Below, in pieces: positions 25,069-33,717 of a stretch of 64,000 bases of DNA. Positions within the stretch are counted from its first letter, which is position 1; the number at the start of each line of letters is the position of its first letter. The stretch covers positions 1 to 64,000 of the forward strand of contig NZ_LHZC01000048.1 in NCBI RefSeq assembly GCF_001580615.1. Reading direction: 5' to 3'. Source of the DNA: Acetobacter malorum. GTDB taxonomy: Bacteria > Pseudomonadota > Alphaproteobacteria > Acetobacterales > Acetobacteraceae. The notes beneath the pieces are model-generated. The model made no database searches. It was given only the letters and a program-made list of their open reading frames with translations, and was not told the origin of the DNA. Made by a program: the position numbers and the translations under genes.

Positions 25069-25899
25069 TTAGGCCGGCAGAATTCCTGGTAATGAGCGGA
25101 GTATGTCGGAAATTTGCTCCTGCCAAGTTCCAGTCGTGACCTCAATCAGCATTGCGAGAAGCAGGAGGCTCCCAAGGATCTGGGCGGGCATGGCTGTGGA
25201 ATAGACTTGGATTGATGGCATTAGGCGGTTGAGAACCCCAAGCATAGCCGGCCAGAGTGTCCCTATTAGGATAAACGGAGCTGAAAGTTGCATTGCGATG
25301 CCAAAAGTCTCTGCGACACACTGAGAAATACTTTTTGCCATGTCGCTGACCATGAACTCGGTCATATGCCCAGGAGGGAAAAGATCATATGACCCCGATA
25401 TGGCATATAGTGGGAGTGCATACAGCCCTGTGGTCAAAAGGATCACAGGACTCAAGGTGTTTGCCATATGACTGATAGCGGTGCTTGATGCGCCGAGTTG
25501 GGCATCTGGCTGGACGATACTGCTCATTCCAGTAAATACGGACACTATCTGCATGGAAATGGCCAGTGACATAGCGATCAGCCTAGCAAGGAAGCCGATA
25601 AAAGCGCCGCATAACAGTTCTTGGGCAACTATGGCGATAGCCATGGCGGGCATGCGGATAGCTTCCCCCGCTGCCACTCCCATTTTCCCCTGCACCACAG
25701 GAAGCAGGGTGATGGTAATGGCGAGAGAAATCCCAGCCCTGACTGTTTTAGGGGATGTTGTCTCGCCCAGGCCAGGCGAGGTCATAACGATAGCGCTGAC
25801 CCGGCATAGAACTATAGCGAATGTTGCAGAAAGGATTTCCAGAGAGCCGTTAGGCATGCCCAGGTCTGGAGAGCCAAAAAAGTCAGGGACTGAAGCCAA
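25069..25899 (-). CDS. fliR: Flagellar export gate protein FliR
   Basis: A 276-residue polytopic membrane protein with about six hydrophobic segments and FliR landmarks (LCRVSAIVMTSPGLG near the N-terminus, MQLSAPFILIGTLW near the C-terminus). FliR forms the export pore core with FliP and FliQ. The start is a TTG immediately after the fliQ TAA, with GGGGGA six bases upstream inside fliQ; an in-frame ATG 14 codons later is the alternative. The close junction points to coupled translation with fliQ. Confidence 0.92.
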   Translation of the reverse strand: MASVPDFFGSPDLGMPNGSLEILSATFAIVLCRVSAIVMTSPGLGETTSPKTVRAGISLAITITLLPVVQGKMGVAAGEAIRMPAMAIAIVAQELLCGAFIGFLARLIAMSLAISMQIVSVFTGMSSIVQPDAQLGASSTAISHMANTLSPVILLTTGLYALPLYAISGSYDLFPPGHMTEFMVSDMAKSISQCVAETFGIAMQLSAPFILIGTLWPAMLGVLNRLMPSIQVYSTAMPAQILGSLLLLAMLIEVTTGTWQEQISDILRSLPGILPA

Positions 25900-26175
25900 T
25901 TACGATCCCCCGACCTTGATCAATTGATCAAAAAGCATGGTCGAGTATGTGTGAAGCGTTGCGTACATAAATGATCCGGTGAGGATAAGAGCCGCCATGG
26001 AGGCTGCGAATTTAGGTACGAATGATAATGTCGCCTCACTAACCTGCGTGGTCGCCTGGAAGAGTGAAACCATGACACCTGCGGCCAGCGAAGCTAGAAG
26101 CGAGGGGGCACCTAACTTCACTGTCACGATCAGGGTTTGCCTCAGGATCTCCTGAACATCGATGCCGGCACTCAT
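25900..26175 (-). CDS. fliQ: Flagellar export gate protein FliQ
   Basis: A 91-residue protein with two hydrophobic helices and the family pattern: VKLGAPSLLASLAAGVMVS followed by LFQATTQVSEATLSFVPK. FliQ forms four copies of the FliPQR export gate. It sits between fliE (nine-base gap) and fliR (no gap) in the same operon. Confidence 0.95.
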   Translation of the reverse strand: MSAGIDVQEILRQTLIVTVKLGAPSLLASLAAGVMVSLFQATTQVSEATLSFVPKFAASMAALILTGSFMYATLHTYSTMLFDQLIKVGGS

Positions 26176-26184
26176 CGATAATCC

Positions 26185-26499
26185 TCAGACCGTCATGCTC
26201 ATAACCTCTTTGTACGCTCCGACAAATTTGTCTCTGATCGCGGTCACACCTTGGACTGTCAGCTTCGCCTCTTCAACGGAGGCGACCACATCTGAGATGT
26301 TGCCTTTACCTGACAGAGCCATAGCAGTCTGGGTTTCGGCTGTTTTGCCAGTGTCTATCGCGCCGGAAATGGCACTCTTCAGAACACTACTGAAACTCGT
26401 AACGCTATCACCGGCCCCCGTTGCGGTGTTGCCGCCAAGGTTCATTCCTGCGCTATACGCGTTCCCTGCATTAAGGTGCTGAATGGGGCTGGTCGTCAT
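26185..26499 (-). CDS. fliE: Flagellar hook-basal body protein FliE
   Basis: A 104-residue protein with a C-terminal helical region matching FliE (VVASVEEAKLTVQGVTAIRD, then KFVGAYKEVMSM). FliE links the MS ring and export gate to the rod. It is first in the fliE-fliQ-fliR-flhB operon. In many alphaproteobacteria fliE follows flgB-flgC; here those genes lie 3.4 kb away on the opposite strand, indicating an inversion. Confidence 0.93.
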   Translation of the reverse strand: MTTSPIQHLNAGNAYSAGMNLGGNTATGAGDSVTSFSSVLKSAISGAIDTGKTAETQTAMALSGKGNISDVVASVEEAKLTVQGVTAIRDKFVGAYKEVMSMTV

Positions 26500-26568
26500 A
26501 ATCTGTTATCTCCGATCCGACGTATAAGGCCTTTGATATCACCACTGTCAGGGTAGGCCTTAGGTGCC

Positions 26569-26589
26569 AATTGCTAATTGCTAATTGCT
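26569..26589. repeat. Triple AATTGCT tandem repeat
   Basis: Three exact head-to-tail copies of AATTGCT in the intergenic region between fliE and the divergent small flagellar gene, about 70 bases upstream of fliE. It could be a regulator-binding array or a slippage-prone repeat. Confidence 0.6.
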
Positions 26590-26628
26590 TATTAATGGTC
26601 GACCATCATGAAAGCCAGTCTAATTTTA

Positions 26629-26636
26629 ATCCTTGC
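26629..26636 (+). promoter_or_regulatory. ATCCTTGC element upstream of the flgBC-containing operon
   Basis: An exact ATCCTTGC on the plus strand, about 98 bases before the first gene of this operon, preceded by CTAATTTTA. See the findings for the shared element. Confidence 0.4.
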
Positions 26637-26733
26637 GTAAAATTCTAAGGGGTAAGAATTAAAAAGGCCTTGGACGGGCACTGACGATGACGTATTTCTG
26701 GGAGAGCCATCTCTTTGCGGAGAGAGGTTTGTC

Positions 26734-27003
26734 GTGACCATAACGAAAGCGAAAGAGATGTCAGAAGTATCAGCGGCCTCACAGATCGCAACCATCATGA
26801 GACAGCAGACTGCTAACGCGGCGAAAACGGCCCGTGCCAGTGTCAAGCCTGAGCACATCGCCGGAAAAATGGGGATTTCAAGCCATCATTCTGGTGGCTC
26901 GACTGCAGCTATGCAGTTTGATGCGACCGGCCAGGTGGTGCGGTCCGTTTCCAAGCCTGAAAAAGGTTCTGCAACAGCAAGTTTTGCGGATCTTCTCAAC
27001 TAA
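26734..27003 (+). CDS. Small flagellar-locus protein of unknown function
   Basis: An 89-residue polar protein starting with GTG; GAGAGG lies seven bases upstream. It is helical and Ala/Ser/Lys-rich (SQIATIMRQQTANAAKTARA), with no signal peptide. It ends in SFADLLN, resembling the terminal helix of small flagellar adaptor or chaperone proteins, but I do not recognise it. It is first on the strand of the TPR protein and flgB-flgC, about 130 bases upstream. Confidence 0.5.
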   Translation: MTITKAKEMSEVSAASQIATIMRQQTANAAKTARASVKPEHIAGKMGISSHHSGGSTAAMQFDATGQVVRSVSKPEKGSATASFADLLN

Positions 27004-27132
27004 TCAGGCGGTGCCATTTTAAGGGCACTGTTTATCAAACAGAATTGCGTCGGGCCGTGTTTCGTTATCGATGCGGCCCGTTCCGTTACAAATCTGATCG
27101 CTTCGATGTGGATCTATGAGGAAGTTTAGTTG

Positions 27133-29874
27133 ATGAAAGCTGGAGGCGAAGGGTCCGCTTATGTGATCAGTAATGAGAAAAGACTGAAGTCTTCTCTCAG
27201 GGTTGCCCTCCTCTTTACGTCAGCGGTGTTTTCTACCTGCTTAGGTACGGTCGAGAGTAGAGCGCAATCTTTGCCTCAGCCTACCATATCATCTTCATCA
27301 GTTACTCAGGCTTCTGGGAAAAGTGTACACAAGTCGCGGACACAGAGGCAGCAGATCAAATCTAACCCTTCAGTGACGCCTTCAGTGACGGAGGGGACGC
27401 AGAAAGGTGCGAGTGAAGCGAAAGCTTCTCTTCAGAGTGATCTGTCTGGCGATCTATTGTTGAAGGGTTTGCCCCCCGGCTGGCGTGCGCGCGTGGTAGG
27501 CAAAGGCACCGGTCAAATACCCCCCAATGCAGGTGTGCCTGAGAACGACCGAGCACGGCGTAATTCCCGCAAGCTAATCCCGGCTAAGGCAGGCACTGCC
27601 AGTGCATTGCCGCCCTCTGCACAAACCCCAGAAGAACAATCTGGGACGCAAAAAGGCACGCAAATTCTCGCTGAGACCAGTGCGCCTCCAGAAATGTCCC
27701 ATAGTCGTATTCTTTTGCCAGTGCCCTCCCGGATGGGGATTGCTGCCTATCAGAGTGGCGATCGGCTCGTTATCGTCATTGACAGCGCAGAGCCCATGGA
27801 TACTTCTGCCCTCCGAGGCGATGGTATTTTCTCGACGTTATCTGTCGATACAATCGCAGATGCTACACTGGTCTCTGTTCGCATTCCTGATACGAGGCGC
27901 CTTTACCTTTCTCAGCAAAGTAATGGCTGGGTTCTTGGTGATGAACAGCCGCCGGGCAATGACTATGGTGACAGGCGCGTAATCAATCCGCGTATTGTTC
28001 CCGAGGGACTTCTATTCCCTATGCGGCGGCCTGGTCGTGTCCTTGCGATTAAGGATCCCGCATCTGGAGCGCCTCTTCTGATCGGAACTTCCGCCGCTGA
28101 TGATGGCGGCATGCTCTCCCTTCGTAAGAGCAAAGACTATGACGTCTGGCCGTCGCTGGAAGGTGTCGTTGTTGATGATCATGCTCCGCCGAAAGTCGAA
28201 ATCAAACCGGGACCGCTGGGGGATGTCCTATCGGTCGCGGGCAAGCAGTTTCCGGATCCGTCCGAGGCTGTATTTGCGAGTGATGTGGATCTGAAATGGC
28301 TTGGTCTTAAAAATCTTCCGACACAGAAGTTGGAGCAACGTTATCGTCAGGCCATCATTGATGCCGCTGATTCAGAGCCAGCCAAGCGCTTTGAGAAGAG
28401 GATTGAAGCGGCGCGCGCCGCGTTTTCGTTAGGGGCATTCCCCGACGCCAGAGCGATAATGACTGTGGCTTTGGAAGATGACCCGGAAGAAGCATTCAAG
28501 CCAGATGTTCGCTTTTTCCTAGGGGCCGTTGAATTGATGAACGGAAACATGGATGGAGCATCCCTGCTAGATGGCGCCTGGCCTGAAGGGGATAAGAGAG
28601 CGACCCAGGTATGGAGGGGCATCTATTACTCTGCTCTGGGCGGACGGGACCAGGATGCGGCTCACTATCTCGCAACAGATTTTGAACGCCTCCTTAACTA
28701 TCCGGAGCCATTGAGGAGCGCTATCCTGCCAGGTGTATCAGAGGAGATTGCTCGGTATGGCACAGCAGCAGATAGGGCTGCTCTTAAATCCATGCCTACC
28801 GATGATGCCGCTTATAAGTTTGCAGGCGCAATCGCGGACCTGCAAGATGGTAAAAAGGATGCTGCACACTCCGAAATAAACAATCTGGCCTTGGACAAGG
28901 ACCCGGTCGTATCGGAGAAGGCTCTTGAGAAAAAGATATCTATGGATGTGGATAGCGGCCTGATATCACCTGACACAGCGGCAGAGATGTATGGAAGTAT
29001 TATTCCGGACGCCAGGCTGGCCGGGAGGGAAGGCGTGCCACGCTTGCTTCAGGCAGATGTTTATATGGCGCAGAGGAAATGGGAAAAAGCCTTGGGGGCA
29101 ATAGATCTCGCGCAGAGATCTCCGTCTCGACAGGTTGACCCGTCACTTGCTCCTAAGCTCTATGCCACACTGGCAGGCATCGCGCGTGAGGCCATGGACA
29201 ATATAACGTCACATGGCGCGTCGCAGAATGCACTTCTTCAGAGCGCAGCAATGTTACGCGCCCATATAGCGGATATGGCCCCCGGCATTGAAAAAGGCAC
29301 TGTCCTTACTGATTACGGGCGGATGCTTCTGAACCTTGGACTTGCAGATGAAGCCACGCAGGCATTTTCTGATGCCATCCCAATGATCGATTCCGAAGCA
29401 GATAGGGCCATTGCTGGTGAAGGGCTGGCTGATGCATTTATCCAGAGAGGCATGCTCAATGATGCGTCAGAGGCGCTTGCCAACACGGGAGCGCGTAACC
29501 TGCCGCCCGAAATAGTCTCTGGCAGGAATAGAGTCGCGGCGCGAATTGCATTGTCATCCGGAAAACCTGAGATTTCTCTGTATCTTCTCAATGGCGACAA
29601 CAATGCTGTTGCGGCAGATATGCGCGGCCGCATCCACGAAAGCCGAGAAGAATGGTCGCCCGCGGTCTCTGACGTAAGGAAAATAGTCGAGGCGCAAATC
29701 CCCGCGGAGGGGGCTATGACCGTCGACCAGCAACTGCTTGCCTTGAGGTTTGCTTCTGACGCCTCGCGGGCGGGGGATGTTGGGGCTTTAAAGTGGATAT
29801 CTGATCGGATAGGGGACCGGCAGTTCGACAGCGAAACTGAGAAAATGTTTCGCCTTCTCGTGTCCGTGAATTGA
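27133..29874 (+). CDS. Exported TPR protein of flagellar locus
   Basis: A 913-residue protein with a signal peptide (hydrophobic VALLFTSAVFSTCLG, cleavage near SRAQ), a long Ser/Gln-rich segment to about residue 200, a beta-rich region opening with GIAAYQSGDRLVIVIDS, and C-terminal helical repeats of TPR type (about 400-900, for example MLLNLGLADEATQAFSDAI). Large periplasmic TPR proteins of this design occur in alphaproteobacterial flagellar clusters, and a role in stator or basal-body support like MotC is conceivable; the assignment is inference. GAGGAAG eight bases before the ATG supports the start. It lies 29 bases upstream of flgB, so is probably co-transcribed. Confidence 0.65.
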   Translation: MKAGGEGSAYVISNEKRLKSSLRVALLFTSAVFSTCLGTVESRAQSLPQPTISSSSVTQASGKSVHKSRTQRQQIKSNPSVTPSVTEGTQKGASEAKASLQSDLSGDLLLKGLPPGWRARVVGKGTGQIPPNAGVPENDRARRNSRKLIPAKAGTASALPPSAQTPEEQSGTQKGTQILAETSAPPEMSHSRILLPVPSRMGIAAYQSGDRLVIVIDSAEPMDTSALRGDGIFSTLSVDTIADATLVSVRIPDTRRLYLSQQSNGWVLGDEQPPGNDYGDRRVINPRIVPEGLLFPMRRPGRVLAIKDPASGAPLLIGTSAADDGGMLSLRKSKDYDVWPSLEGVVVDDHAPPKVEIKPGPLGDVLSVAGKQFPDPSEAVFASDVDLKWLGLKNLPTQKLEQRYRQAIIDAADSEPAKRFEKRIEAARAAFSLGAFPDARAIMTVALEDDPEEAFKPDVRFFLGAVELMNGNMDGASLLDGAWPEGDKRATQVWRGIYYSALGGRDQDAAHYLATDFERLLNYPEPLRSAILPGVSEEIARYGTAADRAALKSMPTDDAAYKFAGAIADLQDGKKDAAHSEINNLALDKDPVVSEKALEKKISMDVDSGLISPDTAAEMYGSIIPDARLAGREGVPRLLQADVYMAQRKWEKALGAIDLAQRSPSRQVDPSLAPKLYATLAGIAREAMDNITSHGASQNALLQSAAMLRAHIADMAPGIEKGTVLTDYGRMLLNLGLADEATQAFSDAIPMIDSEADRAIAGEGLADAFIQRGMLNDASEALANTGARNLPPEIVSGRNRVAARIALSSGKPEISLYLLNGDNNAVAADMRGRIHESREEWSPAVSDVRKIVEAQIPAEGAMTVDQQLLALRFASDASRAGDVGALKWISDRIGDRQFDSETEKMFRLLVSVN

Positions 29875-29903
29875 TGGAAACTTCTAAATTCAGGGGGCAG
29901 TAG

Positions 29904-30317
29904 ATGGCTGATCCGATTCCTATGATGCAGCAGAAGGTGGGGGGGACTGATCTCCTCCGCCTGGCAGAAAGAAAAATGCATTGGCTCCAGAACAGACAGT
30001 CTGTACTTGCAGGGAATATCGCCAATGCCACCACACCCAACTACGTTCCAAAAGACGTTTCATCGTTCCACGGCGTTCTTAGCTCGCACCAGGAAGTGAC
30101 TCTGGCGCAGACAGAGCCGGGGCATATGGCAGGCCATGGCGGGCAGTCTGGCTCACATAATGTCGGAGGCCCATCATCTATCGATGGGAACCATGTTGTC
30201 CTGGAGAACGAGTTGGAAAAAATAGCCGACACTAACGATCAGCATCGTCTGGCGACGGCGGCCTATAGCCGTTATATGGGCATGTTCGGAACGGTGCTTG
30301 GATCTTCATCTCAATGA
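29904..30317 (+). CDS. flgB: Flagellar proximal rod protein FlgB
   Basis: A 137-residue rod protein. The N-terminal part has NRQSVLAGNIANATTPNYVPKD, the FlgB version of the rod/hook NIANxxTPxY motif, and the C-terminal helix is TAAYSRYMGMFGTVLG. It polymerises as part of the proximal rod. It is followed by flgC 24 bases downstream. Confidence 0.95.
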   Translation: MADPIPMMQQKVGGTDLLRLAERKMHWLQNRQSVLAGNIANATTPNYVPKDVSSFHGVLSSHQEVTLAQTEPGHMAGHGGQSGSHNVGGPSSIDGNHVVLENELEKIADTNDQHRLATAAYSRYMGMFGTVLGSSSQ

Positions 30318-30341
30318 TCATAGCTACAACGGAGGTAGGGA

Positions 30342-30752
30342 ATGGACTTCTCTGACACGATAGGCATTTCAGCCAGTGGAATGAGCGCGCAATCTGCTCG
30401 GCTGCGTATCGCCGCGGAGAACCTTGCGAATGAAGAAACGACGTCATCTTCCCCCGGAGGGGACCCTTACCGGCGGAAAACTATAACATTCAAGGATGTC
30501 CTCGACCGCTCGACCGGCGTCTCTTCCGTTAAGGTGAAGGAGATCGGGAAAGACCAGTCAGACTTCAAGATGCGTTATGATCCATCGCATCCAGGGGCAG
30601 ACGAGAACGGGTATGTCAAAATGCCGAATGTGAACCCAATGGTTGAGATAATGGATACGCATGACGCGCAGCACTCTTATCAGGCAAACCTCAATACAAT
30701 GCAGGTTTCGAGGTCAATGCTGGCGCGATCCATATCATTGATGAAGAATTGA
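30342..30752 (+). CDS. flgC: Flagellar proximal rod protein FlgC
   Basis: A 136-residue rod protein with ISASGMSAQSARLRIAAENL near the N-terminus (family SAxGMxAQRxRxxxxAxNxAN) and the terminal helix ANLNTMQVSRSMLARSISLM. It is last in its operon; a terminator follows 30 bases after the stop. Confidence 0.95.
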   Translation: MDFSDTIGISASGMSAQSARLRIAAENLANEETTSSSPGGDPYRRKTITFKDVLDRSTGVSSVKVKEIGKDQSDFKMRYDPSHPGADENGYVKMPNVNPMVEIMDTHDAQHSYQANLNTMQVSRSMLARSISLMKN

Positions 30753-30782
30753 ACTCAAATAACTTTGAGGCTGAGTTCCTAA

Positions 30783-30810
30783 GCCGAGGCCAATGGTCTC
30801 GGTTTTTTTT
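30783..30810 (+). terminator. Terminator of the flgBC operon
   Basis: CCGAGGCCA pairs with TGGTCTCGG (one G-T pair) and is followed by eight T residues. It is a clear Rho-independent terminator on the plus strand. Confidence 0.92.
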
Positions 30811-30827
30811 GTCGGATTGTTCCCATA

Positions 30828-30857
30828 AAAAAACGCCCCCGTAACCGGAGGCGTTCT
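30828..30857 (-). terminator. Terminator of the flagellin gene
   Basis: On the minus strand AACGCCTCCGG/CCGGGGGCGTT-type arms pair around GTTA with one mismatch and are followed by a run of seven T residues. It lies about 48 bases after the flagellin stop and faces the flgC terminator back to back. Confidence 0.88.
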
Positions 30858-30904
30858 TAGTCCTGCAGCGGTCACCCTGAGGCGACCGCGCCGGCCAGCA
30901 GTGA

Positions 30905-31846
30905 TTACTGGAACAGGGACAGAATGTTCTGCGAAGAGTTGTTGGCAATCGACAGGGACTTGATGCCCAGAGACTGCTTCGTCTGCAGAGAGGTCAGTTT
31001 TGCGCTTTCAGCGGACATGTCCGCGTCGGTCAGGGCGCCGGAAGCAGCCGTCAGATCATCAGCCTGAGCCTGGCCGAAAGAAGACATCTGCGTGATCATC
31101 TTGGAGTTCGAGCCGAGCTGAGACGTGACGTTCGTCATAGCCGTGATGGCGTTCTTCACCAGGTCGATCAGTGCAGCGCCGCCGCCCGTGCCGGCCAGCG
31201 CGATGGAGGCGCCTGTGCCGGTCAGGAACAGGTTGGATGTCGGGTTGACGCCAACCGTGCTGCCGGTGGTCAGGCCCAGAGCGTCGGTCAGAGAACCGGC
31301 TGTGCCGGACGCGCCGGTATCGGCCACGATGGAGGCGGTAAATCCGCTGATCGTCTGCGTGTCGCCCTGCAGGCCTGTGACATACGTCATGTTTGTGGCG
31401 GTGATGCCAAGGCCATCTTTCGTGCTGGTGGCCAGCAGGTTGATGCCTTTCACTGTGGCGTCACGAGCGATCGTGTCGATCTGCTTCATGTAGCCGTTCA
31501 GTTCGTCGTTGATCTGGCCCAGAGAGGTCGTATTGCCCTCGTTGTTTTCCAGGCCGGTCACAGCGTTCTGAACGCTCTGCAGGACGGAGATGATGCTGTT
31601 GGCCGCTGTCGTTGTTGAAGAGACAACCTGGCTCGCGTAGCTCAGACCGTCGTTGACAGCGCTCTGACCAGCAATGTCGCCACCGATCTGAGAAGAGATG
31701 CCGAAGGCGGCCGGGCTGTCAGCAGCAGTGGAGACTTTCTTGCCGGTGGAGACGGCGTTTTCTGTGGCGGAAAGCTCTTTGCCCGTGGCGGACAGAGTTT
31801 CCAGGGCAACCATTGAAGAAGTGTTGGTGTTAATGGAAAGGGTCAC
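30905..31846 (-). CDS. fliC: Flagellin
   Basis: A 313-residue flagellin with the conserved N-terminal helices (MTLSINTNTSSMVALETL, later SAADSPAAFGIS-like STAADSPAAFGISSQIG) and C-terminal helix (SLGIKSLSIANNSSQNILSL). The central part is short and Thr/Gly/Ala-rich with many serines and threonines that could carry sugars, fitting the glycosyltransferase genes in this locus. The start is GTG with GGAG seven bases upstream. It is monocistronic, preceded by a 276-base AT-rich region and followed by its own terminator. No FlaF or FlbT gene is adjacent, unlike many alphaproteobacteria. Confidence 0.95.
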   Translation of the reverse strand: MTLSINTNTSSMVALETLSATGKELSATENAVSTGKKVSTAADSPAAFGISSQIGGDIAGQSAVNDGLSYASQVVSSTTTAANSIISVLQSVQNAVTGLENNEGNTTSLGQINDELNGYMKQIDTIARDATVKGINLLATSTKDGLGITATNMTYVTGLQGDTQTISGFTASIVADTGASGTAGSLTDALGLTTGSTVGVNPTSNLFLTGTGASIALAGTGGGAALIDLVKNAITAMTNVTSQLGSNSKMITQMSSFGQAQADDLTAASGALTDADMSAESAKLTSLQTKQSLGIKSLSIANNSSQNILSLFQ

Positions 31847-32032
31847 GTGTGTGCTCCGTAATTTCCCTGCCCATCTGTGGGGCCGGAAGTTTTAATGACA
31901 CACAGGTTAAACAATACATTTGCTACAAGATTATTAATGGATTAGATATTTTTTCAATAAAATATCAATGTCAATATTTGTCGTTGACATATCAGTGCTT
32001 TTTAAAAGATACGAAACGAATTTTTGTATGCT

Positions 32033-32048
32033 TGCTGCCCTTATGCCA
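32033..32048 (-). promoter_or_regulatory. Sigma-54-like sequence upstream of flagellin (weak)
   Basis: The minus strand reads TGGCATAAGGGCAGCA: GG and GC lie at exactly sigma-54 spacing and the -24 half (TGGCAT) is good, but the -12 half is CAGCA rather than TTGCA. It lies about 190 bases before the flagellin start, implying a long leader. The 276-base gap is AT-rich and shows no better promoter that I can recognise. Confidence 0.22.
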
Positions 32049-32122
32049 AGATTAAAAAGGAAGTTTGAAGCAATTTTGCGCGCTCGACTAAACCTTTCTT
32101 CACAGGCTTAAGAACCTAGCCG

Positions 32123-32800
32123 TCATGCGGATAGAATAGCCTTCTCGGCCATACTTTGTTTAAGGATAGACATTATTTCAAGGGTGATTAAGGACTGCTC
32201 CTTAGTCCCATCTATCCGAATAATCCTTTCCGGATTTTTCTTCCATGCTTCGCTGTATCCCGTTCGTACACGCTCAAAGAAATCTGCTCCGTTGCTTTCA
32301 AGGCGATCGCTGCCAGCGTTCCTCGCTTCTGTTCGTTGGGAGCTAATAGATACAGGGACGTCGAGCCAGAATGTAATGTCCGGGCGTACAGGCATAGTCC
32401 TATCCAGCGTGCTGATCATTTCTAAAGTGCCTTCGTCCCCCTTAGCCAGTCCATATCCCTGGTAAGCCAGGGTGGAGAGTGTGTGGCGATCAGTCATGAC
32501 TATTTTGCCATCCAACAGAGATGGCCGAATAACCTCATTAAGCGCTTGGTCTCTGGCGGCAAAAAAGAGAAGGACTTGGGCAGTGATTGAAAGATCAGCT
32601 TTCTCGAACAGGAGTAGGTTTCGGATCGCCTCCCCGGCAGCCGTGCCGCCGGGATCGCGCGTCTGGATTACGGGGAGATCCAGAGCCAAAAGACGCTCTT
32701 TCACAGATCGACACTGCGTAGTCTTGCCACTACCATCTATCCCTTCGATGGAGAAGAAGTAGGATGCATCAGGCCGGGTCAAAGGCAGCCTCCAACTCAT
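32123..32800 (-). CDS. tmk: Thymidylate kinase
   Basis: A 225-residue dTMP kinase with P-loop GIDGSGKT at 20-27, RDPGGTAAGE (family REPGGTxxGE) and TDRHTLSTLAYQGYG (family DRYxxSxxAYQG). It converts dTMP to dTDP. The length is normal and the catalytic elements are present, though Arg-Asp replaces Arg-Glu in the PGGT loop. Its start overlaps the upstream PflI-like gene by about 30 bases, so it is co-translated in the fliL-fliM operon, an unexpected place. In many bacteria tmk sits next to holB, which is not here; it may be a second copy. Confidence 0.9.
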   Translation of the reverse strand: MSWRLPLTRPDASYFFSIEGIDGSGKTTQCRSVKERLLALDLPVIQTRDPGGTAAGEAIRNLLLFEKADLSITAQVLLFFAARDQALNEVIRPSLLDGKIVMTDRHTLSTLAYQGYGLAKGDEGTLEMISTLDRTMPVRPDITFWLDVPVSISSQRTEARNAGSDRLESNGADFFERVRTGYSEAWKKNPERIIRIDGTKEQSLITLEIMSILKQSMAEKAILSA

Positions 32801-33704
32801 TTTCTGAAGAGTGAAGAGCCTTAAGATAGGGGCGCGGCTTGGATAGCGCCGTGGGAGTGGCCGTTGGCAGGACGTCCAGGAAGGCAGTTTTCTTCATAGT
32901 GTCTTCCTCAGAGGTAATGGGCGCCTCTTCTGCGTCAACAGGAATTTCTACATGAGGCGTGTCTTCGGCCTCAATGGTCTCCGAAGCGCTCTTGACGGGT
33001 GCGGCGTCCTCCTCCGCATGGGAGGCAACTGTTTCTTCGTGACTGTCCATATCGGCCTCAGCCATTGCTGAGGTGTCTGGCTGTTCGGCTGCAGTAGTCG
33101 TGCTTCCCAAAGCGGGCGTCTCATCATCCAAATGAGCCGCGCTCTCCTGATTTGGCGGCGCTTCAGGCTGAGGTGACGAGGGGGCATTGATCGTCTCAGA
33201 GGTCGTAATATCTTCCAACTCTTCTGGTGCGCTGTCATCCTTAAGGGAGGCCATAGGCGGGGTAAAAGCCCGCCGAGCCTTCTCTGCCTCCTCGATGGTC
33301 GAAGCCAATGAGGCTTTAACTTCTTCTGAGTTTTTTATCGTGCCCCGAAGGTCTATCATCGTTTGAAGACAGGCATCCTCCCTTTCGCTGAGTGACTTTA
33401 GGGTTTGGGCTGCGCTGTTTCGAGCATCCTCAAGATTTTCTGAAACGATACCGGCGGAATTTAATGTGTCAGTGAGTTTTTTCCCACCGGTTTTGGCCGC
33501 AGAATGGAGGGCATCAATGTTCGCTTTCGCTTCATCCGAGGCGTTGTCCAGGCTTTGTACGAGGGTCTGTACCGCAGGCTGGACCGATTTCAGTTCTTTC
33601 AGGGCTTTCGTAATTTTTCGGCCTCCCAGCAACCCGATAAGGATCACAAGGCAAGTGGCGACGCTTACAATTGTCTGCAGATTTTGAATAACAAGGTTAA
33701 TCAT
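32769..33704 (-). CDS. PflI/DUF6468-like bitopic membrane protein
   Basis: A 311-residue protein with one N-terminal membrane helix (about residues 10-29), a helical, coiled-coil-prone cytoplasmic segment to about 150 and a long acidic Pro/Glu/Ala-rich tail. Topology and position directly downstream of fliL-fliM match DUF6468 proteins such as Caulobacter PflI, which affects flagellar placement. The tail is low-complexity and diverges fast, so the call rests on topology and neighbours. It lies 13 bases after fliM and overlaps tmk. Confidence 0.55.
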   Translation of the reverse strand: MINLVIQNLQTIVSVATCLVILIGLLGGRKITKALKELKSVQPAVQTLVQSLDNASDEAKANIDALHSAAKTGGKKLTDTLNSAGIVSENLEDARNSAAQTLKSLSEREDACLQTMIDLRGTIKNSEEVKASLASTIEEAEKARRAFTPPMASLKDDSAPEELEDITTSETINAPSSPQPEAPPNQESAAHLDDETPALGSTTTAAEQPDTSAMAEADMDSHEETVASHAEEDAAPVKSASETIEAEDTPHVEIPVDAEEAPITSEEDTMKKTAFLDVLPTATPTALSKPRPYLKALHSSENELEAAFDPA

Positions 33705-33717
33705 TCACACGATCTTC

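Noticed and set aside
29313-29981. A 222-codon minus-strand frame opposite the TPR protein and flgB
   Set aside because: It runs antisense across the end of one real gene and the start of another, and its translation has no family features.
30905-31846. A phase-variable or multi-flagellin array
   Set aside because: Only one flagellin gene is visible, and no inverted repeats or recombinase gene flank it.
32033-32048. A confident sigma-54 promoter for flagellin
   Set aside because: Only the invariant GG and GC are right; the -12 half is poor and the distance to the gene is long. Kept as a weak feature only.
31849-32055. A plus-strand frame of about 68 codons upstream of flagellin
   Set aside because: It lies in the AT-rich flagellin leader/promoter region, with no ribosome-binding site and an unlikely composition rich in Cys, Ile and Tyr.
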